Shown in pieces: positions 8,944 through 18,417 of a stretch of DNA of 64,000 nt. The position numbers and the translations under genes are program-made. Every line of letters begins with the position of its first letter. Within the stretch, counting starts at the first letter, position 1. Below the pieces are notes generated by a model, which saw nothing but the letters and a program-made list of their open reading frames with translations, searched no databases and had not been told where the DNA came from. Source of the DNA: Trebonia sp963836195 (GTDB lineage Bacteria; Actinomycetota; Actinomycetes; Streptosporangiales; Streptosporangiaceae); NCBI GenBank assembly GCA_963836195.1, contig CAWIIX010000033.1, positions 62,001 through 126,000 of the forward strand. The letters run 5' to 3'.

Positions 8944-9831
8944 ATGAACAAGACGCGGAAGAACGCCTTCTGGATCGCGCTCGCTCTGCCCGGGATCCTG
9001 TGGCTGCTGGTGCTGTTCATCGTGCCGGTCTACGCGGTGCTCGCCATCGGGATGGGCAAGCTCGACCAGCTCATCGAGTCCCCGGTCGCGGTCTGGAACC
9101 CGCTCGACTGGAGCTCGTCGGGTGTCATCGACGTGTGGCGGGACATCTTCGGCAGCTCGGCCTTCGCCGGCCCGGTCATCCTCCGCACGCTCGTCTACAC
9201 CGCGATCGCGTCGCTGCTGTGCCTGCTAATCGGGTACCCGGCGGCGTACTTCGTGGCCCGGTTCGCGGGCCGCCGCAAGGCGCTGTTCCTGGTCCTGCTG
9301 ATCGCACCGTTCTGGATCAGCTACATGATGCGGATGCTGGCCTGGATCGACTTGCTCTCCACCGGCGGCTACGTCAACAAGGCGCTCGGCTGGATCGGCA
9401 TCTCCCCGGTGAACTGGCTCGGCGGCCAATCGGTGACGGTGGTGCTCGGCCTCGTCTACGGCTACATCCCATACCTGATCATGGTGCTGTTCGCGGGCCT
9501 CGACCGGATCGACCCGGCCCTGCTCGAGGCCGGCCGCGATCTCGGCCTCGGCCGGTTCCGCACGTTCGTCCACGTGACGCTGCCGCTGTCGCGCCAGCCG
9601 ATTCTGACCGGCCTGCTGATCACCGTGCTGCCGATGCTGGGCGACTACTACACCAACCAGATGCTGTCCGGCGCGGCGTCCACGTCGATGGTCGGCAACC
9701 TGATCCAGGGCCAGCTCGGCACGCCCGGCCTCGAGGGCCAGGGCGCGGTCCTCTCGCTGATGCTGCTGGTCGTCCTGCTGATCCCGATGATCTACTACGT
9801 GATCGCCACGAACCGGGAGGCCGCCCAGTGA
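8944..9831 (+). CDS. ABC transporter permease, PotB-like
   Basis: A 295-residue inner-membrane permease with about six hydrophobic segments and the cytoplasmic EAA loop EAGRDLGLGRFRTFVHVTLP, which docks on the ATPase subunit. It resembles PotB/PotH of spermidine/putrescine importers. GGGAGGGG precedes the ATG, 13 bases after the binding-protein stop. Its TGA overlaps the GTG of the second permease by 4 bases (GTGA), which implies translational coupling. Confidence 0.92.
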   Translation: MNKTRKNAFWIALALPGILWLLVLFIVPVYAVLAIGMGKLDQLIESPVAVWNPLDWSSSGVIDVWRDIFGSSAFAGPVILRTLVYTAIASLLCLLIGYPAAYFVARFAGRRKALFLVLLIAPFWISYMMRMLAWIDLLSTGGYVNKALGWIGISPVNWLGGQSVTVVLGLVYGYIPYLIMVLFAGLDRIDPALLEAGRDLGLGRFRTFVHVTLPLSRQPILTGLLITVLPMLGDYYTNQMLSGAASTSMVGNLIQGQLGTPGLEGQGAVLSLMLLVVLLIPMIYYVIATNREAAQ

Positions 9832-10781
9832 CCGCGACCAATGCCCCCGCCGCCGACGCCCCGGCCGCCGCCGCCCCCGCGCCGGCGACCGTGAAGAGCC
9901 GGCGCCTCCGGCCGTTCTGGCGCAACCCGTGGCGGCACCCCTGGTTCCTCGAGGGGTTCACCTGGCTCTACCTGATCTGGTCGCTGGTCCCGATCGCGAT
10001 CGCGGTGCTGTTCTCGTTTAACAACGGCCGCTCGCAGTCGGTCTGGCAGGGTTTCTCCTGGCGCTGGTACTTCAGCGACCCGGTCAACTCGGTCCTGCAC
10101 GACCCGCAGCTGCACGCCGCCGTCATCCAGACCGTCCGGCTGTCGGTGCTCACCACGGTCATCGCGGTGCCGCTCGGCGTCGCGTTCGCGCTCGGCATCA
10201 ACCGCTGGCGCGGCCCGATCCCGGCCACGTTCAACTTCGTGATGATCTTGTCCTACGTGATCCCCGAGCTGATCTTCGGCGTGTCGATGTTCTTCGTCTT
10301 CACCACGCTGTTCAGCTCGGTCCACCTGGGCACCGTGGCCGAGGTGCTTGGCCTGGTCACCTGGAACGTGAGCTGGCCCGCGATCGTCGTCCAGGCCCGC
10401 CTGGTCACGATCGGCCGCCACTACGAGGAGGCCGCCGCCGACCTCGGCGCGAACCAGTTCCAGGTTGCCCGCCGGGTGCTGCTGCCGCTGCTCGCCCCGG
10501 CCATCTTCGCCAGCGCGGTGCTGGTCTTCTCGGGCGTGATCGACGACTTCGTGATCGTCGACCTGCTCTCCTCGAGCGCCGGCAACACCCCGATGTCCGT
10601 GATCATCTACTCCACCCAGCACGGTGGCAACGGCGGGCCCGCGCTGAACGCGCTCGGCTCCATCATGCTGGCGATGTCGCTGATCATCGTCATCGTCGGC
10701 TACCTCGGCTACCGCCTCCTCAGCCGCGGTGAGGGCGGTAACGGCCTGGCCGCCCTCACCGCCATCTCCGGCGAAGGCTGA
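9828..10781 (+). CDS. ABC transporter permease, PotC-like
   Basis: The second permease of the importer has 317 residues. It starts with an Ala/Pro-rich cytoplasmic tail of about 30 residues, then about six transmembrane segments, with the EAA motif EEAAADLGANQFQVARRVLL. It resembles PotC/PotI. The GTG start overlaps the preceding stop, and no better start lies downstream before the first membrane segment. It closes the operon. Confidence 0.92.
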   Translation: MTATNAPAADAPAAAAPAPATVKSRRLRPFWRNPWRHPWFLEGFTWLYLIWSLVPIAIAVLFSFNNGRSQSVWQGFSWRWYFSDPVNSVLHDPQLHAAVIQTVRLSVLTTVIAVPLGVAFALGINRWRGPIPATFNFVMILSYVIPELIFGVSMFFVFTTLFSSVHLGTVAEVLGLVTWNVSWPAIVVQARLVTIGRHYEEAAADLGANQFQVARRVLLPLLAPAIFASAVLVFSGVIDDFVIVDLLSSSAGNTPMSVIIYSTQHGGNGGPALNALGSIMLAMSLIIVIVGYLGYRLLSRGEGGNGLAALTAISGEG

Positions 10782-10793
10782 CACCGCCCGACG

Positions 10794-10931
10794 TCAGCTT
10801 GGCCAGTAAGAGCAGCGAACCCCGGTGCGGACCGCCTGGCCCAAATGCTCGCCGATGATCGGATGAGCCTCGGTGATGCGGGCCAGTGCCCGGCGGATCG
10901 CCTTGCCGACGGCCACCCGGGCCCGTTCCAT
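10794..10931 (-). pseudogene. C-terminal remnant of an ATPase/SARP-type regulator
   Basis: An open stretch of 45 residues reads MERARVAVGKAIRRALARIT and ends VRTGVRCSYWPS. This resembles the extreme C-terminus of large actinobacterial ATPase/tetratricopeptide regulators, where an ERAR...KAI..A..RI....P.LG.HL...VRTG..C.Y pattern is common. An in-frame stop lies seven codons upstream, and nothing in the 253-bp gap encodes the rest. I therefore read it as a gene remnant left between two convergent genes. The identification is from memory of the family pattern. Confidence 0.4.
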
Positions 10932-11034
10932 GGGCCGATCCCGGGTCGCTCACGGCACTGCTCAGCCAGGCCAGCCCGGCCACCAGGTCGACGGGTACGG
11001 CACCCGGCCGGTTATGCCGCCCTCACCGGCCGCG

Positions 11035-11703
11035 TTACCGCGTCGCCGCGTCCAGCGCCGCGCGGATGACCTCGACGCTGGCAGGCGTCCCCTTCTCGTC
11101 GTCGAACGACCCGTACGGCGGCCCGTAGGCCGGCGTCCCCGGCTGCTGGCGCCAGCCATCCGCCAGCGCGCCCGCGTCCACCGCTCCATACCCGATCGAG
11201 TCGAGGAACTCGGTCACCGCCGTCTTGGCGGCCGCGCTGTCGCCCGCAATGGGCAGGTACGAGCGGTCGACCGCCCCGGCCGGGCGGGCCAGGTTCAGCA
11301 GGTGCTTGAAGAAGATGTTGTTGAAGACCTTCACCACCGAGGCCCCCGGCAGCTCCCGCGCCAGCAGCTCGCTGCTGGTCAGCGCTCCGCTGTCGAGCTC
11401 CGCGAGCTGCCCGTCGCGCTCGGGATAGTAGTTCCCGGTGTCCATCACGACCTTCCCCGCGAACGGGGCCGCGGGCAGGTCGAAGTAGGCCTTGACCGGG
11501 ATCGCGACCACCAGCAGGTCGCCCGCGGCGGCTGCCTCCGCGCAGGTGGCGGCCCGAGCCTGCGGGCCGAGCTCGGCGGCCAGATCGGCCAGCGTCTCCG
11601 GCCCGCGCGAGTTGCTCAGCACCACCTGGTATCCCGCATCCACCGCCAGCCTCGCCAGCGTGCCGCCGATCATTCCGCTTCCGATAAGTCCCAAAGTCGT
11701 CAT
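11035..11703 (-). CDS. NADPH-dependent F420 reductase-like oxidoreductase
   Basis: A 222-residue Rossmann protein with the dinucleotide loop GLIGSGMIGGTLARLAVDAG at its N-terminus, the basic residues of an NADP site in VVLSNSRGPETL, and the segment VVKVFNNIFFKHL typical of the Fno/NADP oxidoreductase F420-dependent family. Homologues move hydride between NADPH and F420, though many actinobacterial members have unknown partners. It is convergent with the permease operon and not controlled by the shared operator. Confidence 0.85.
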   Translation of the reverse strand: MTTLGLIGSGMIGGTLARLAVDAGYQVVLSNSRGPETLADLAAELGPQARAATCAEAAAAGDLLVVAIPVKAYFDLPAAPFAGKVVMDTGNYYPERDGQLAELDSGALTSSELLARELPGASVVKVFNNIFFKHLLNLARPAGAVDRSYLPIAGDSAAAKTAVTEFLDSIGYGAVDAGALADGWRQQPGTPAYGPPYGSFDDEKGTPASVEVIRAALDAATR

Positions 11704-11846
11704 ACCCGCGCCAACTAGGCGACGCGGCCCGCCATTCCGCCGGCGAGGCGGCGACGGACGTGACTGCCCTCACCCTTGCTTCCGGCGAGGGCCGAACCCG
11801 GCCTGCGCCGGACCCGGTGACGACCGGGATCGGCCGGGGAGTCCCG

Positions 11847-12486
11847 ATGCACGGTAATGTCGGCTCGGTGCTGCTGACTGAGCCCTACCGGGAGCTATTC
11901 ACCGCGCTGGCCACCTGCGCGGCCGGCCTGATCGGACTGCTGTTCGTCGCGATCTCGGTCGCCCCCCGCGACGGCAAGCCCACCCAGCCGGCCGTGATCC
12001 ACCACGTCCGGGCCGCCTCGGCGCTGGTGGCGTTCACCAACGCACTCGTGGTCTCGCTGTTTGGCTTGGTGCCGGGCAACAGCGCCGGCAAGGTGGCCAT
12101 CGCCGTGGGCGCGGTCGGCATCTTGTTCACCGCGGCCAGCGTCCGATCGATTGTGACCAGCAGCGATGTGTCATGGGAGCAGGCGATTGCGGCAGGCCGG
12201 CCTGATCACGCTGCTGCTGGCGGCCTTCGGCGCTGAGCTCGGGTGCGGGATCGGCGTGACCATTAACCGGACCGCCGTCTTCGGCCCCGAGCTGCTGGGC
12301 GACGTCCTGATCGCGATGCTGCTCATCGGGATCGCCCGCGCCTGGGAGCTCGTCGGCGACCGGGACACCGGCATCCTGTCCTCGCTCGCCGTGCTGGTCG
12401 GACACAGCTCCGCTCCCGACGATTCCGGTGACCCGCCCCGCCCGACCTCAGGCCCTAGCTCGCGAGCGACTCCGCCGCCTGAGTAG
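11847..12486 (+). CDS. small integral membrane protein, frameshifted
   Basis: No named family was recognised. The N-terminal frame starts MHGNVGSVLLTEPYRELF and has hydrophobic segments at roughly residues 13-35, 58-75 and 80-98. After VTSSDVSWEQ the sequence continues sensibly (RLRQAGLITLLLAAFGAELG) only in the next frame, which needs one base removed near 12182. The rebuilt product is about 212 residues with five or six membrane spans and a Ser/Pro-rich tail. The last 32 bases overlap the end of the convergent ABC ATPase gene. Confidence 0.6.
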
Positions 12487-13579
12487 AGGCACCGGAAGCC
12501 GGCGCCAGCACCCGGATCGCGTCGACCGGCAGGCAGCAGTGCACCGGGGTGCCCTGCGCCCACGTCGCTGCCGACTCGTCGTTGGGGATGACCGCCTGCA
12601 GCGACTCCCCGGTCGCAAGCCGGAGCATGACCTGGGTGGCCGCGCCCAGGTAGACGACCCGCTCGACCATCGCCGGCACCCGGTTCACACCGGCCGACCC
12701 GTGCTCCTCGACCCGGATCCGCTCCGGCCGGATGACCGCCTGCGCCGTCTCGCCCGGCGCAGCCGGGACCGCGCCCGACGTCGTCAGCACGGACTCGCCC
12801 AGCTTGAGGGTGGCGTCGGAGCCAGCGGTCCGTTCGAGAACAGAGATTTCGATCAAGTTCGCGGCGCCGAGGAAGTCGGCCACGTAGGAGTCGGTCGGCT
12901 CCTCGTACACCTCCCGGGGAGTGCCGATCTGCGCGATCCGGCCGGCGTGCATGACCGCCAGCCGGTCGGACATCGTCAGCGCCTCCTCCTGGTCGTGGGT
13001 CACGTAGATGAACGTGATCCCGACCCGCTCCTGCAGAGCCTTGAGCTCGACCTTGAGCGACCGGCGGAGCTTGGCGTCCAGCGCCCCGAGCGGCTCGTCG
13101 AGCAGCAGCACGGAGGGGTTCAGCACCAGCGCGCGGGCGAGCGCGATCCGCTGCTGCTGGCCGCCCGACAGCTGCGACGGACGGCGCGAGGCGAACGACG
13201 TCATATCGACCAGCGCCAGCGCCTCGCCGACCCGCGTCTTCAGCTCGGCCTTCGAGCACCCCGCGTATCGCAGCCCGAACGCCACGTTGTCGAAGACCGA
13301 CATGAACGGGAACAGCGCGTAGCTCTGGAACACCGTGTTGACGTTGCGCTTGTGCGGCGGCACGCCGGAGACATCGACGCCGTCGAGCAGGATGCGGCCC
13401 GCCGTCGGCTCCTCGAACCCCGCGATCAGCCGCAGGGTCGTCGTCTTGCCGCAGCCGGACGGCCCCAGCAGCGAGAAGAACTCCCCGCCGGCCACCGACA
13501 GGTCGATATCATCGACCGCGGCCGCGTGGCCGTGGTGGAACCGCTTAGTCAGCCCGACGAGCTCAATGCCTGCGGCCAT
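12455..13579 (-). CDS. ABC transporter ATP-binding protein, PotA-like
   Basis: The 374-residue ATPase of the polyamine-type importer. Walker A is GPSGCGKTT, the signature is LSGGQQQR, Walker B is LLLDEPLGALD, the switch is YVTHDQEEA, and a C-terminal TOBE-like region follows from about residue 240. I chose the ATG beginning MAAGIELVGLTKRF because it leaves a 4-base gap to the TetR gene stop; longer readings run into TetR. Encoded away from its permeases but under the same operator set, it should energise uptake through the permeases at 8944-10781. Confidence 0.93.
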   Translation of the reverse strand: MAAGIELVGLTKRFHHGHAAAVDDIDLSVAGGEFFSLLGPSGCGKTTTLRLIAGFEEPTAGRILLDGVDVSGVPPHKRNVNTVFQSYALFPFMSVFDNVAFGLRYAGCSKAELKTRVGEALALVDMTSFASRRPSQLSGGQQQRIALARALVLNPSVLLLDEPLGALDAKLRRSLKVELKALQERVGITFIYVTHDQEEALTMSDRLAVMHAGRIAQIGTPREVYEEPTDSYVADFLGAANLIEISVLERTAGSDATLKLGESVLTTSGAVPAAPGETAQAVIRPERIRVEEHGSAGVNRVPAMVERVVYLGAATQVMLRLATGESLQAVIPNDESAATWAQGTPVHCCLPVDAIRVLAPASGASTQAAESLAS

Positions 13580-13583
13580 GCCG

Positions 13584-14267
13584 TCATCTCCGTATCTGCG
13601 ACCCAGACTTCCAGGTGAAACCGAGCTGCCCGGACGCGTAGCGCATGGCGAGATCATAGGCCCGCGCAGGCGGCACATCCGGATCTTCTAGTGCAATTTG
13701 GACGGCCATGCCGTCGAGCATCGCCGAGAGCGTGACCGCGAACTCGCGCGCGTCGACCGCCGCGCTGAACTCCCCGGCTTCCTGGCCGAACAGCACGGTG
13801 GTCTCGATCGTCTGCCGCCACCGCTCGTCGAACTTGCGCCGCACGGCGGCCACGCCCGGGTTGCGCGGCGAGAGCGCCCACAGGTCGAGCCAGAGCAGCC
13901 ACTCGGTCGGCTTGCCGGTCGTCGTCCCCGGGTCGGTGTCGGGCAGGCAGGTCATCGCGATCAGCTCCGCCAGCCGCCCGGCGGCCGTCGCGATGGACTC
14001 GAGGCGGTCAAGGCCCGCCGCGTACCACTGGTCCTCGGAGTAGCGCAGCGCCTCGGTCAGCAGCTGGTCGCGGGTCTTGAAGTAGTAGATGACCAGGGCC
14101 GGGCTGATGCCCGCGTGCTCGGCCACGTCCGCGATCCGAGTGTCCGCGTAGCCGCGGGCCACGATCACGTCAAGCGCGGCCCGCAGCAGCTGCTCACGCC
14201 GCTGCTCGGCCGCCTTGCCGTCAGCGGCCTTCGCCCCGCCGCCGGACCCTGCAGACCCCTGTGCCAT
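13584..14267 (-). CDS. TetR/BetI-type transcriptional regulator
   Basis: A 227-residue regulator with a TetR helix-turn-helix near residues 25-70 (LLRAALDVIVARGYADTRIA, then ISPALVIYYFKTRDQLLTEA) and a ligand-binding region resembling BetI (TEWLLWLDLWALSPRNP). BetI controls choline-betaine genes in other bacteria. Two perfect 16-bp palindromes lie in its promoter region (14341-14356 and 14386-14401), so it probably represses itself and the divergent oxidoreductase gene. It is the best candidate to bind all copies of this operator in the window. It is co-transcribed with the ABC ATPase. Confidence 0.9.
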   Translation of the reverse strand: MAQGSAGSGGGAKAADGKAAEQRREQLLRAALDVIVARGYADTRIADVAEHAGISPALVIYYFKTRDQLLTEALRYSEDQWYAAGLDRLESIATAAGRLAELIAMTCLPDTDPGTTTGKPTEWLLWLDLWALSPRNPGVAAVRRKFDERWRQTIETTVLFGQEAGEFSAAVDAREFAVTLSAMLDGMAVQIALEDPDVPPARAYDLAMRYASGQLGFTWKSGSQIRR

Positions 14268-14340
14268 CGTGCCCTCGCCGGCTCGCCGTTCCGATGCGCC
14301 ACCGCCCGGTGGCCCTGTTTCAGATCGTAGCAGTCAACTA

Positions 14341-14401
14341 GACTGAATGTTCAGTCAATCTTGTTCAGATCACGCCAGCCTTCTAGACTGAATGTTCAGT
14401 C
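14341..14401. promoter_or_regulatory. two TetR-type operators in a divergent promoter region
   Basis: Identical palindromes GACTGAA-TG-TTCAGTC occur at 14341-14356 and 14386-14401, 45 bp apart centre to centre. They lie between the TetR-ABC ATPase operon on the minus strand and the FAD oxidoreductase-CoA ligase operon on the plus strand. This is the only region with two exact copies, as expected for an autoregulated divergent promoter. Confidence 0.88.
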
Positions 14402-14443
14402 AAACTTTTACGCAGGCTCCCAGAGCTCTCGGAGGCAACCAGC

Positions 14444-16078
14444 ATGGCAGCGGACAGCTACGACGCGATCGTCGTCGGCGGCGGGCACAACGGCCTGGTC
14501 GCGGCCGCCTACCTCGCCCGCACCGGCGCGAAGACCCTGGTCCTGGAGGCGCGCGGGACCACCGGCGGCGCCGCCACGACCGAGGCGCCCTGGCCCGACG
14601 CCCCCGAGTTCCGGGTGACGCGGCTCTCCTACGTGATGTCGCTTCTCCCGGCCACGATCATGAACGACCTTCAGCTCGAGCGGCACGGCTACAAGATCTT
14701 CCCGATGGGGCCGTACTACCAGGCGTTTCCCGAGGGCGGGAGCCTCACCTTGTACGAGGAGGACTCGCAGCGCGCCTACGACGAGATCGCGCGGTGGTCC
14801 AAGCGCGACGCCGACGCCTACCCGAAGTGGAACGCGTGGCTCGGCGGCCTGGCCGACGTGCTCGGCCCGCTGCTGCTGACCGTCCCGCCCGCGATCGGCT
14901 CGCGCAAGCCCCGCGACCTGGCCGACACGCTCAGGCTGGCCTGGCGGCACCGGGGCCTCGACGTCCGCACGATCGCCGACGTGACCCGGCTGATGACGAT
15001 GTCGATCGCCGACCTGCTCGACGACTGGTTCGAATCCCCCCAGATCAAGGGCGCGCTCGCGGTCAACGGGGTGATCGGCACCTGGGCAGGCCCCTACGAG
15101 CCGGGCACCGCCTACGTGATGGCGCACCACTCGATCGGCGACGTGGGCGACGGCCGCCTCGGCTCCTGGGGCTTCCCCGAGGGCGGCATGGGCGCGGTCG
15201 CCGACGCGATCGCCAGCTCCGCCCGCGCCAACGGCGTCACGATCAGGACCGGCGCTCCGGTCGCGAAGATCACCGTGGCCCCCGGCTCGGGCCGCGCCAC
15301 CGGCGTCGTCCTCGCCAACGGCGAGGAGCTGCGGGCGAAGGTCGTCGTTACCTCGCTGCATCCGAAGACCGCGTTCCTCGACCACGTCGGCCGGGAGAAC
15401 CTGCCGGCCGACTTCACGGCCGACATCGAGCACTGGAAGACCCGCTCCGGCGTCGTCAAGATCAACCTGGCGCTGGCCGAGCTGCCCGACTTCACCGCCA
15501 ACCCCGGCACCAACCTCCAGGAGCACCACACCGGCTCGGTCGAGATGGCGCCGTCGATGGAGTACATCGAGCGCGCGTTCATCGACGCCCGCGAGGGCCG
15601 CCCGGCGCTGCGCCCGTTCTCGGACGGGGTGATCCCGACCGCGTTCGACAAGACCCTGTCACCCGAGGGCACCCACATCATGTCGCTGTTCACCCAGTGG
15701 GTGCCGTCCGAATGGGCGTCCGAGCCGCACGCAGAAGAGCTCGAGAAGTACGCCGACCGGGTGATCGACACCTACAACGAGGTCGCGCCCAACTTCAAGG
15801 GCGCGATCCTGCATCGCGACGTCGTCGGCCCGTACGAGATGGAGCAGGACTACGGCCTGATCGGCGGGAACATCTTCCACGGGGAGCTCTCGCTCGAGCA
15901 GCTGTTCCACATGCGCCCGGCCCCTGGCTTCGCCGACTACCGAACCCCGGTCCCCGGCCTCTACAACGCCAGCTCCGCCACCCACGCGGGCGGCGGCGTC
16001 TGCGGCATCCCCGGCATGCAGGCGGCCAAGGCCGCCATTGCCGACCGCCGCAAGACCGCCCGCGCCCGCCGCAGGTAA
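14444..16078 (+). CDS. phytoene dehydrogenase-type FAD oxidoreductase (PYROXD2-like)
   Basis: A 544-residue flavoprotein with the N-terminal FAD loop IVVGGGHNGLVAAAYLARTG, then LVLEARGTTGGAATTE, and a C-terminal flavin segment YNASSATHAGGGVCGIPG. It belongs to the CrtI/PYROXD2 group of dehydrogenases, whose members oxidise C-C or C-N bonds; no carotenoid genes are nearby. GGAGG at 14431 sets the ATG start. It is the first gene after the double operator and is followed after 11 bases by the CoA ligase gene. In this context oxidation of an amine or acyl intermediate is plausible but unproven. Confidence 0.88.
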   Translation: MAADSYDAIVVGGGHNGLVAAAYLARTGAKTLVLEARGTTGGAATTEAPWPDAPEFRVTRLSYVMSLLPATIMNDLQLERHGYKIFPMGPYYQAFPEGGSLTLYEEDSQRAYDEIARWSKRDADAYPKWNAWLGGLADVLGPLLLTVPPAIGSRKPRDLADTLRLAWRHRGLDVRTIADVTRLMTMSIADLLDDWFESPQIKGALAVNGVIGTWAGPYEPGTAYVMAHHSIGDVGDGRLGSWGFPEGGMGAVADAIASSARANGVTIRTGAPVAKITVAPGSGRATGVVLANGEELRAKVVVTSLHPKTAFLDHVGRENLPADFTADIEHWKTRSGVVKINLALAELPDFTANPGTNLQEHHTGSVEMAPSMEYIERAFIDAREGRPALRPFSDGVIPTAFDKTLSPEGTHIMSLFTQWVPSEWASEPHAEELEKYADRVIDTYNEVAPNFKGAILHRDVVGPYEMEQDYGLIGGNIFHGELSLEQLFHMRPAPGFADYRTPVPGLYNASSATHAGGGVCGIPGMQAAKAAIADRRKTARARRR

Positions 16079-16089
16079 AAATTCAAGAT

Positions 16090-18352
16090 ATGGATAACAG
16101 CATGAACGGGGCCGCCGCCGATCCGCTCGCGGTCATGCTCGAGGCCCGGAGCGTCGCGCTGGTTGGCGCGTCGCCCCGGCCCGGGAGCCTCGGCGCGCGG
16201 ATGATCGAGGAGGTCGCGAAGTCGGCCAGCGCGCCGGGCCAATACCTCGTCAACCCGCGCTATGAGGAGATCGGCGGCGCGCGCTGCCACCCGACGCTGG
16301 CCGATCTCCCCGAGGCGGTGGACCTGGCCCTGCTCGCCGTGCCCGACGCCGCCCTCGAGCAGCAGCTGAAGGTGGCGGCCGAAGCGGGCGTGCGCTCGGC
16401 GGTCATCTTCGGTTCTGCCGTCGACGCCGTCGACGCCGGCGGGACCGGGCTTAGGGACCGGATCGCGACGACCGCGCGGGCCGCGGGGATGCCGGTGTGC
16501 GGCGCCGGCTGCATGGGGTTCGTGAACGTGGCGCGCGGGCTGCGGGCGATCGGCTACACCGAGCCCGACCCGCTCCCGGCCGGGCCGGTCGGGCTGGTCA
16601 CGCACTCGGGCTCGGTGTTCTCGGCCCTGTTGCGGACCCGCCGGGCGTTCGGTTTCACGGTCGCGGTTTCGTCCGGGCAGGAGCTCGTCACCCCCGCCGC
16701 CGCCTACGCCAGGTACGCGCTCACGCTCCCGGAGACGAGGGTCCTCGCGCTCGTCCTCGAGGCGATCAGGGACGGGGCCCTGCTCCGTTCGGTCCTCGCC
16801 GACGCCGCCGCCCGCGACGTTCCGGTCGTGCTGCTGGCGGCCGGCACCTCGGCCGCCAGCCGGTCCCTGGTCGCCGCCCACTCCGGCGCCCTCGCGGCCG
16901 GCGACGGCGCCTGGCAGGCGCTGGCGTCCGCCCACGGCGTGCACCGCGTCGGCGACCTGGCCGAGTTGGCGGACACGCTCGAGTTGTTCTGCTCCGGCCG
17001 TCGCGCCTGGGGCGGCGCCGACCGGGCCGCCTCCACCGGACGGCCAGCCGGCCGGTCCGTTCGGGGACTCGCCACCGTGCACGACTCCGGCTTCGAGCGG
17101 GCGCACGTCGCCGACGTGGCGGCCTCGGTCGGTGTCCCGTTCGCCCAGCTGACCGACGAGACCAGGGACCGGCTGGCGGCGGTGCTCGACCCCGGCCTCG
17201 AACCCGGCAACCCGCTCGACGTCTGGGGGACCGGGCGCGACTCCGAGGACTTGTTCACCGAGGCGCTGTCGGCCCTCGCCGACGACGCCAACGTCGGCGC
17301 GGTCGCGCTGGCGGTCGACCTGGTCCCCGAGTTCGACGGTGACGACTCCTACCGCGACGCCGTCCTGGCCGTCGCCGCCACGACCGCCAAGCCGGTTGTC
17401 ATCCTCGCCTCTATCCCGGCCGCGATCGACCCCGACGCCGCGACCCGCCTGCGCGCGGCCGGCGTCCCCGTCCTCGAGTCCACCCGCTCCGGCCTGCTCG
17501 CCCTCAACCACCTACTAACCCACGCCGCCGCCCACGACCCCCCAACGAGCCAAATGCGCGTTTGGGCCGGCAAGAGTGAGCCCAAACGCCCATTTGGCAC
17601 ACCCCCGACCCCGTCGGCGGTGCCAGGCACACCCCCGACCCCGCGCGGTGCCGACCCGCGCCGCCCGACGCTCGCGCTGGGCGGCCGCCCTGGCGGCCGG
17701 CCCGCTCGCCGGCGCCGACCTCTTCGACCTGCTCCGCGACTACGGCGTCCCCGCCGTCCGCGCCCGCTCGGCCGGCACGCTGGCGGCGGCGACCGAGGCC
17801 GCCGCCGCGATCGGCTACCCGGTCGCGCTCAAGACCGACGAGCCCGGCATCGCCCACAAGTCAGACGCAGGCGGCGTGCATCTCAACCTCGCCGACCCGG
17901 CCGCGCTGGCCGACGCCTACGAGGACCTCGCCGCGCGCCTCGGTCCCCGCGTCGCCATCGGCGAAATGGCGTCGCCGGGGACCGAGCTCATCCTCGGCAT
18001 GGCCCGCGACCCGGCCCTCGGCCCGCTCATCGTCGTCGGCGCCGGGGGAGTGCTGGCCGAGTACCTGGCCGAGCGCGCGGTCGCGCTGCCCCCGATCTCG
18101 CAGGCCGAGGCCGCGCGGATGATCGCCGGGCTGCGGGTGGCCGAGATCCTGGCCGGCGTCCGCGGTCAGCCGCCGTGCGACGCGGGCGCGCTGGCCGGCG
18201 CGATTGCGGCTTTCTCCGGCCTGGTCGCCGACCTCGGCGACCACCTCGACGCGTTCGACGTCAACCCGCTGATCTGCTCTCCCGGCGGGGTGCTGGCGGT
18301 CGACGCGCTAGCGCTGCCGTCACCTCACGACGACGACGCTGCGTCTACATAA
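16090..18352 (+). CDS. NDP-forming acyl-CoA synthetase, split by inserted repeat
   Basis: Acetate-CoA ligase (NDP-forming) family. The first part, about residues 1-485, carries the CoA-binding Rossmann domain (VALVGASPRPGSLGARMIEE) and the ligase-CoA domains (LVTHSGSVFSALL). The ATP-grasp part (YPVALKTDEPGIAHKSDAGG, IVVGAGGVLAEYLAERAVAL) begins near 17690 but in the next frame. A palindromic repeat and two copies of an 18-base direct repeat lie between them at 17549-17643. The break falls in the interdomain linker. Archaeal ADP-forming enzymes encode these parts as separate alpha and beta subunits, so two polypeptides could still work. Otherwise the gene is disrupted. The start ATG may instead be 12 bases later. 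Confidence 0.75.
17549..17598. repeat. dispersed hairpin repeat, copy 1
   Basis: Arms of 19 bases (GCCAAATGCGCGTTTGGGC at 17549-17567 and its near complement at 17580-17598, 18 of 19 paired) flank the loop CGGCAAGAGTGA. A second copy at 54335-54384 has the identical 12-base loop. One stem pair differs between copies by a compensatory G-C to C-G swap. It lies inside the acyl-CoA synthetase gene, next to a duplicated 18-mer (17596-17613 and 17626-17643). Confidence 0.85.
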
Positions 18353-18417
18353 TCCCGGAGCGATCAGGCAATGCGATAGGGGATAATCCGCGACCGTTCG
18401 ATAAACCGATTTGCGCC

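Noticed and set aside
7680..13579. Calling the importer a spermidine/putrescine (potABCD) system
   Set aside because: The subunits are of that type, but the surrounding enzymes do not match known polyamine degradation. Naming the substrate would go beyond the sequence, so no pot symbols were given.
14408..15529. 373-codon minus-strand frame opposite the FAD oxidoreductase
   Set aside because: No motif or plausible start context; the plus strand has the FAD-binding signatures.
17549..17598. Intrinsic terminator inside the acyl-CoA synthetase gene
   Set aside because: The stem is strong, but no T tract follows and the identical-loop copy at 54 kb points to a repeat element; termination remains possible but was not called.
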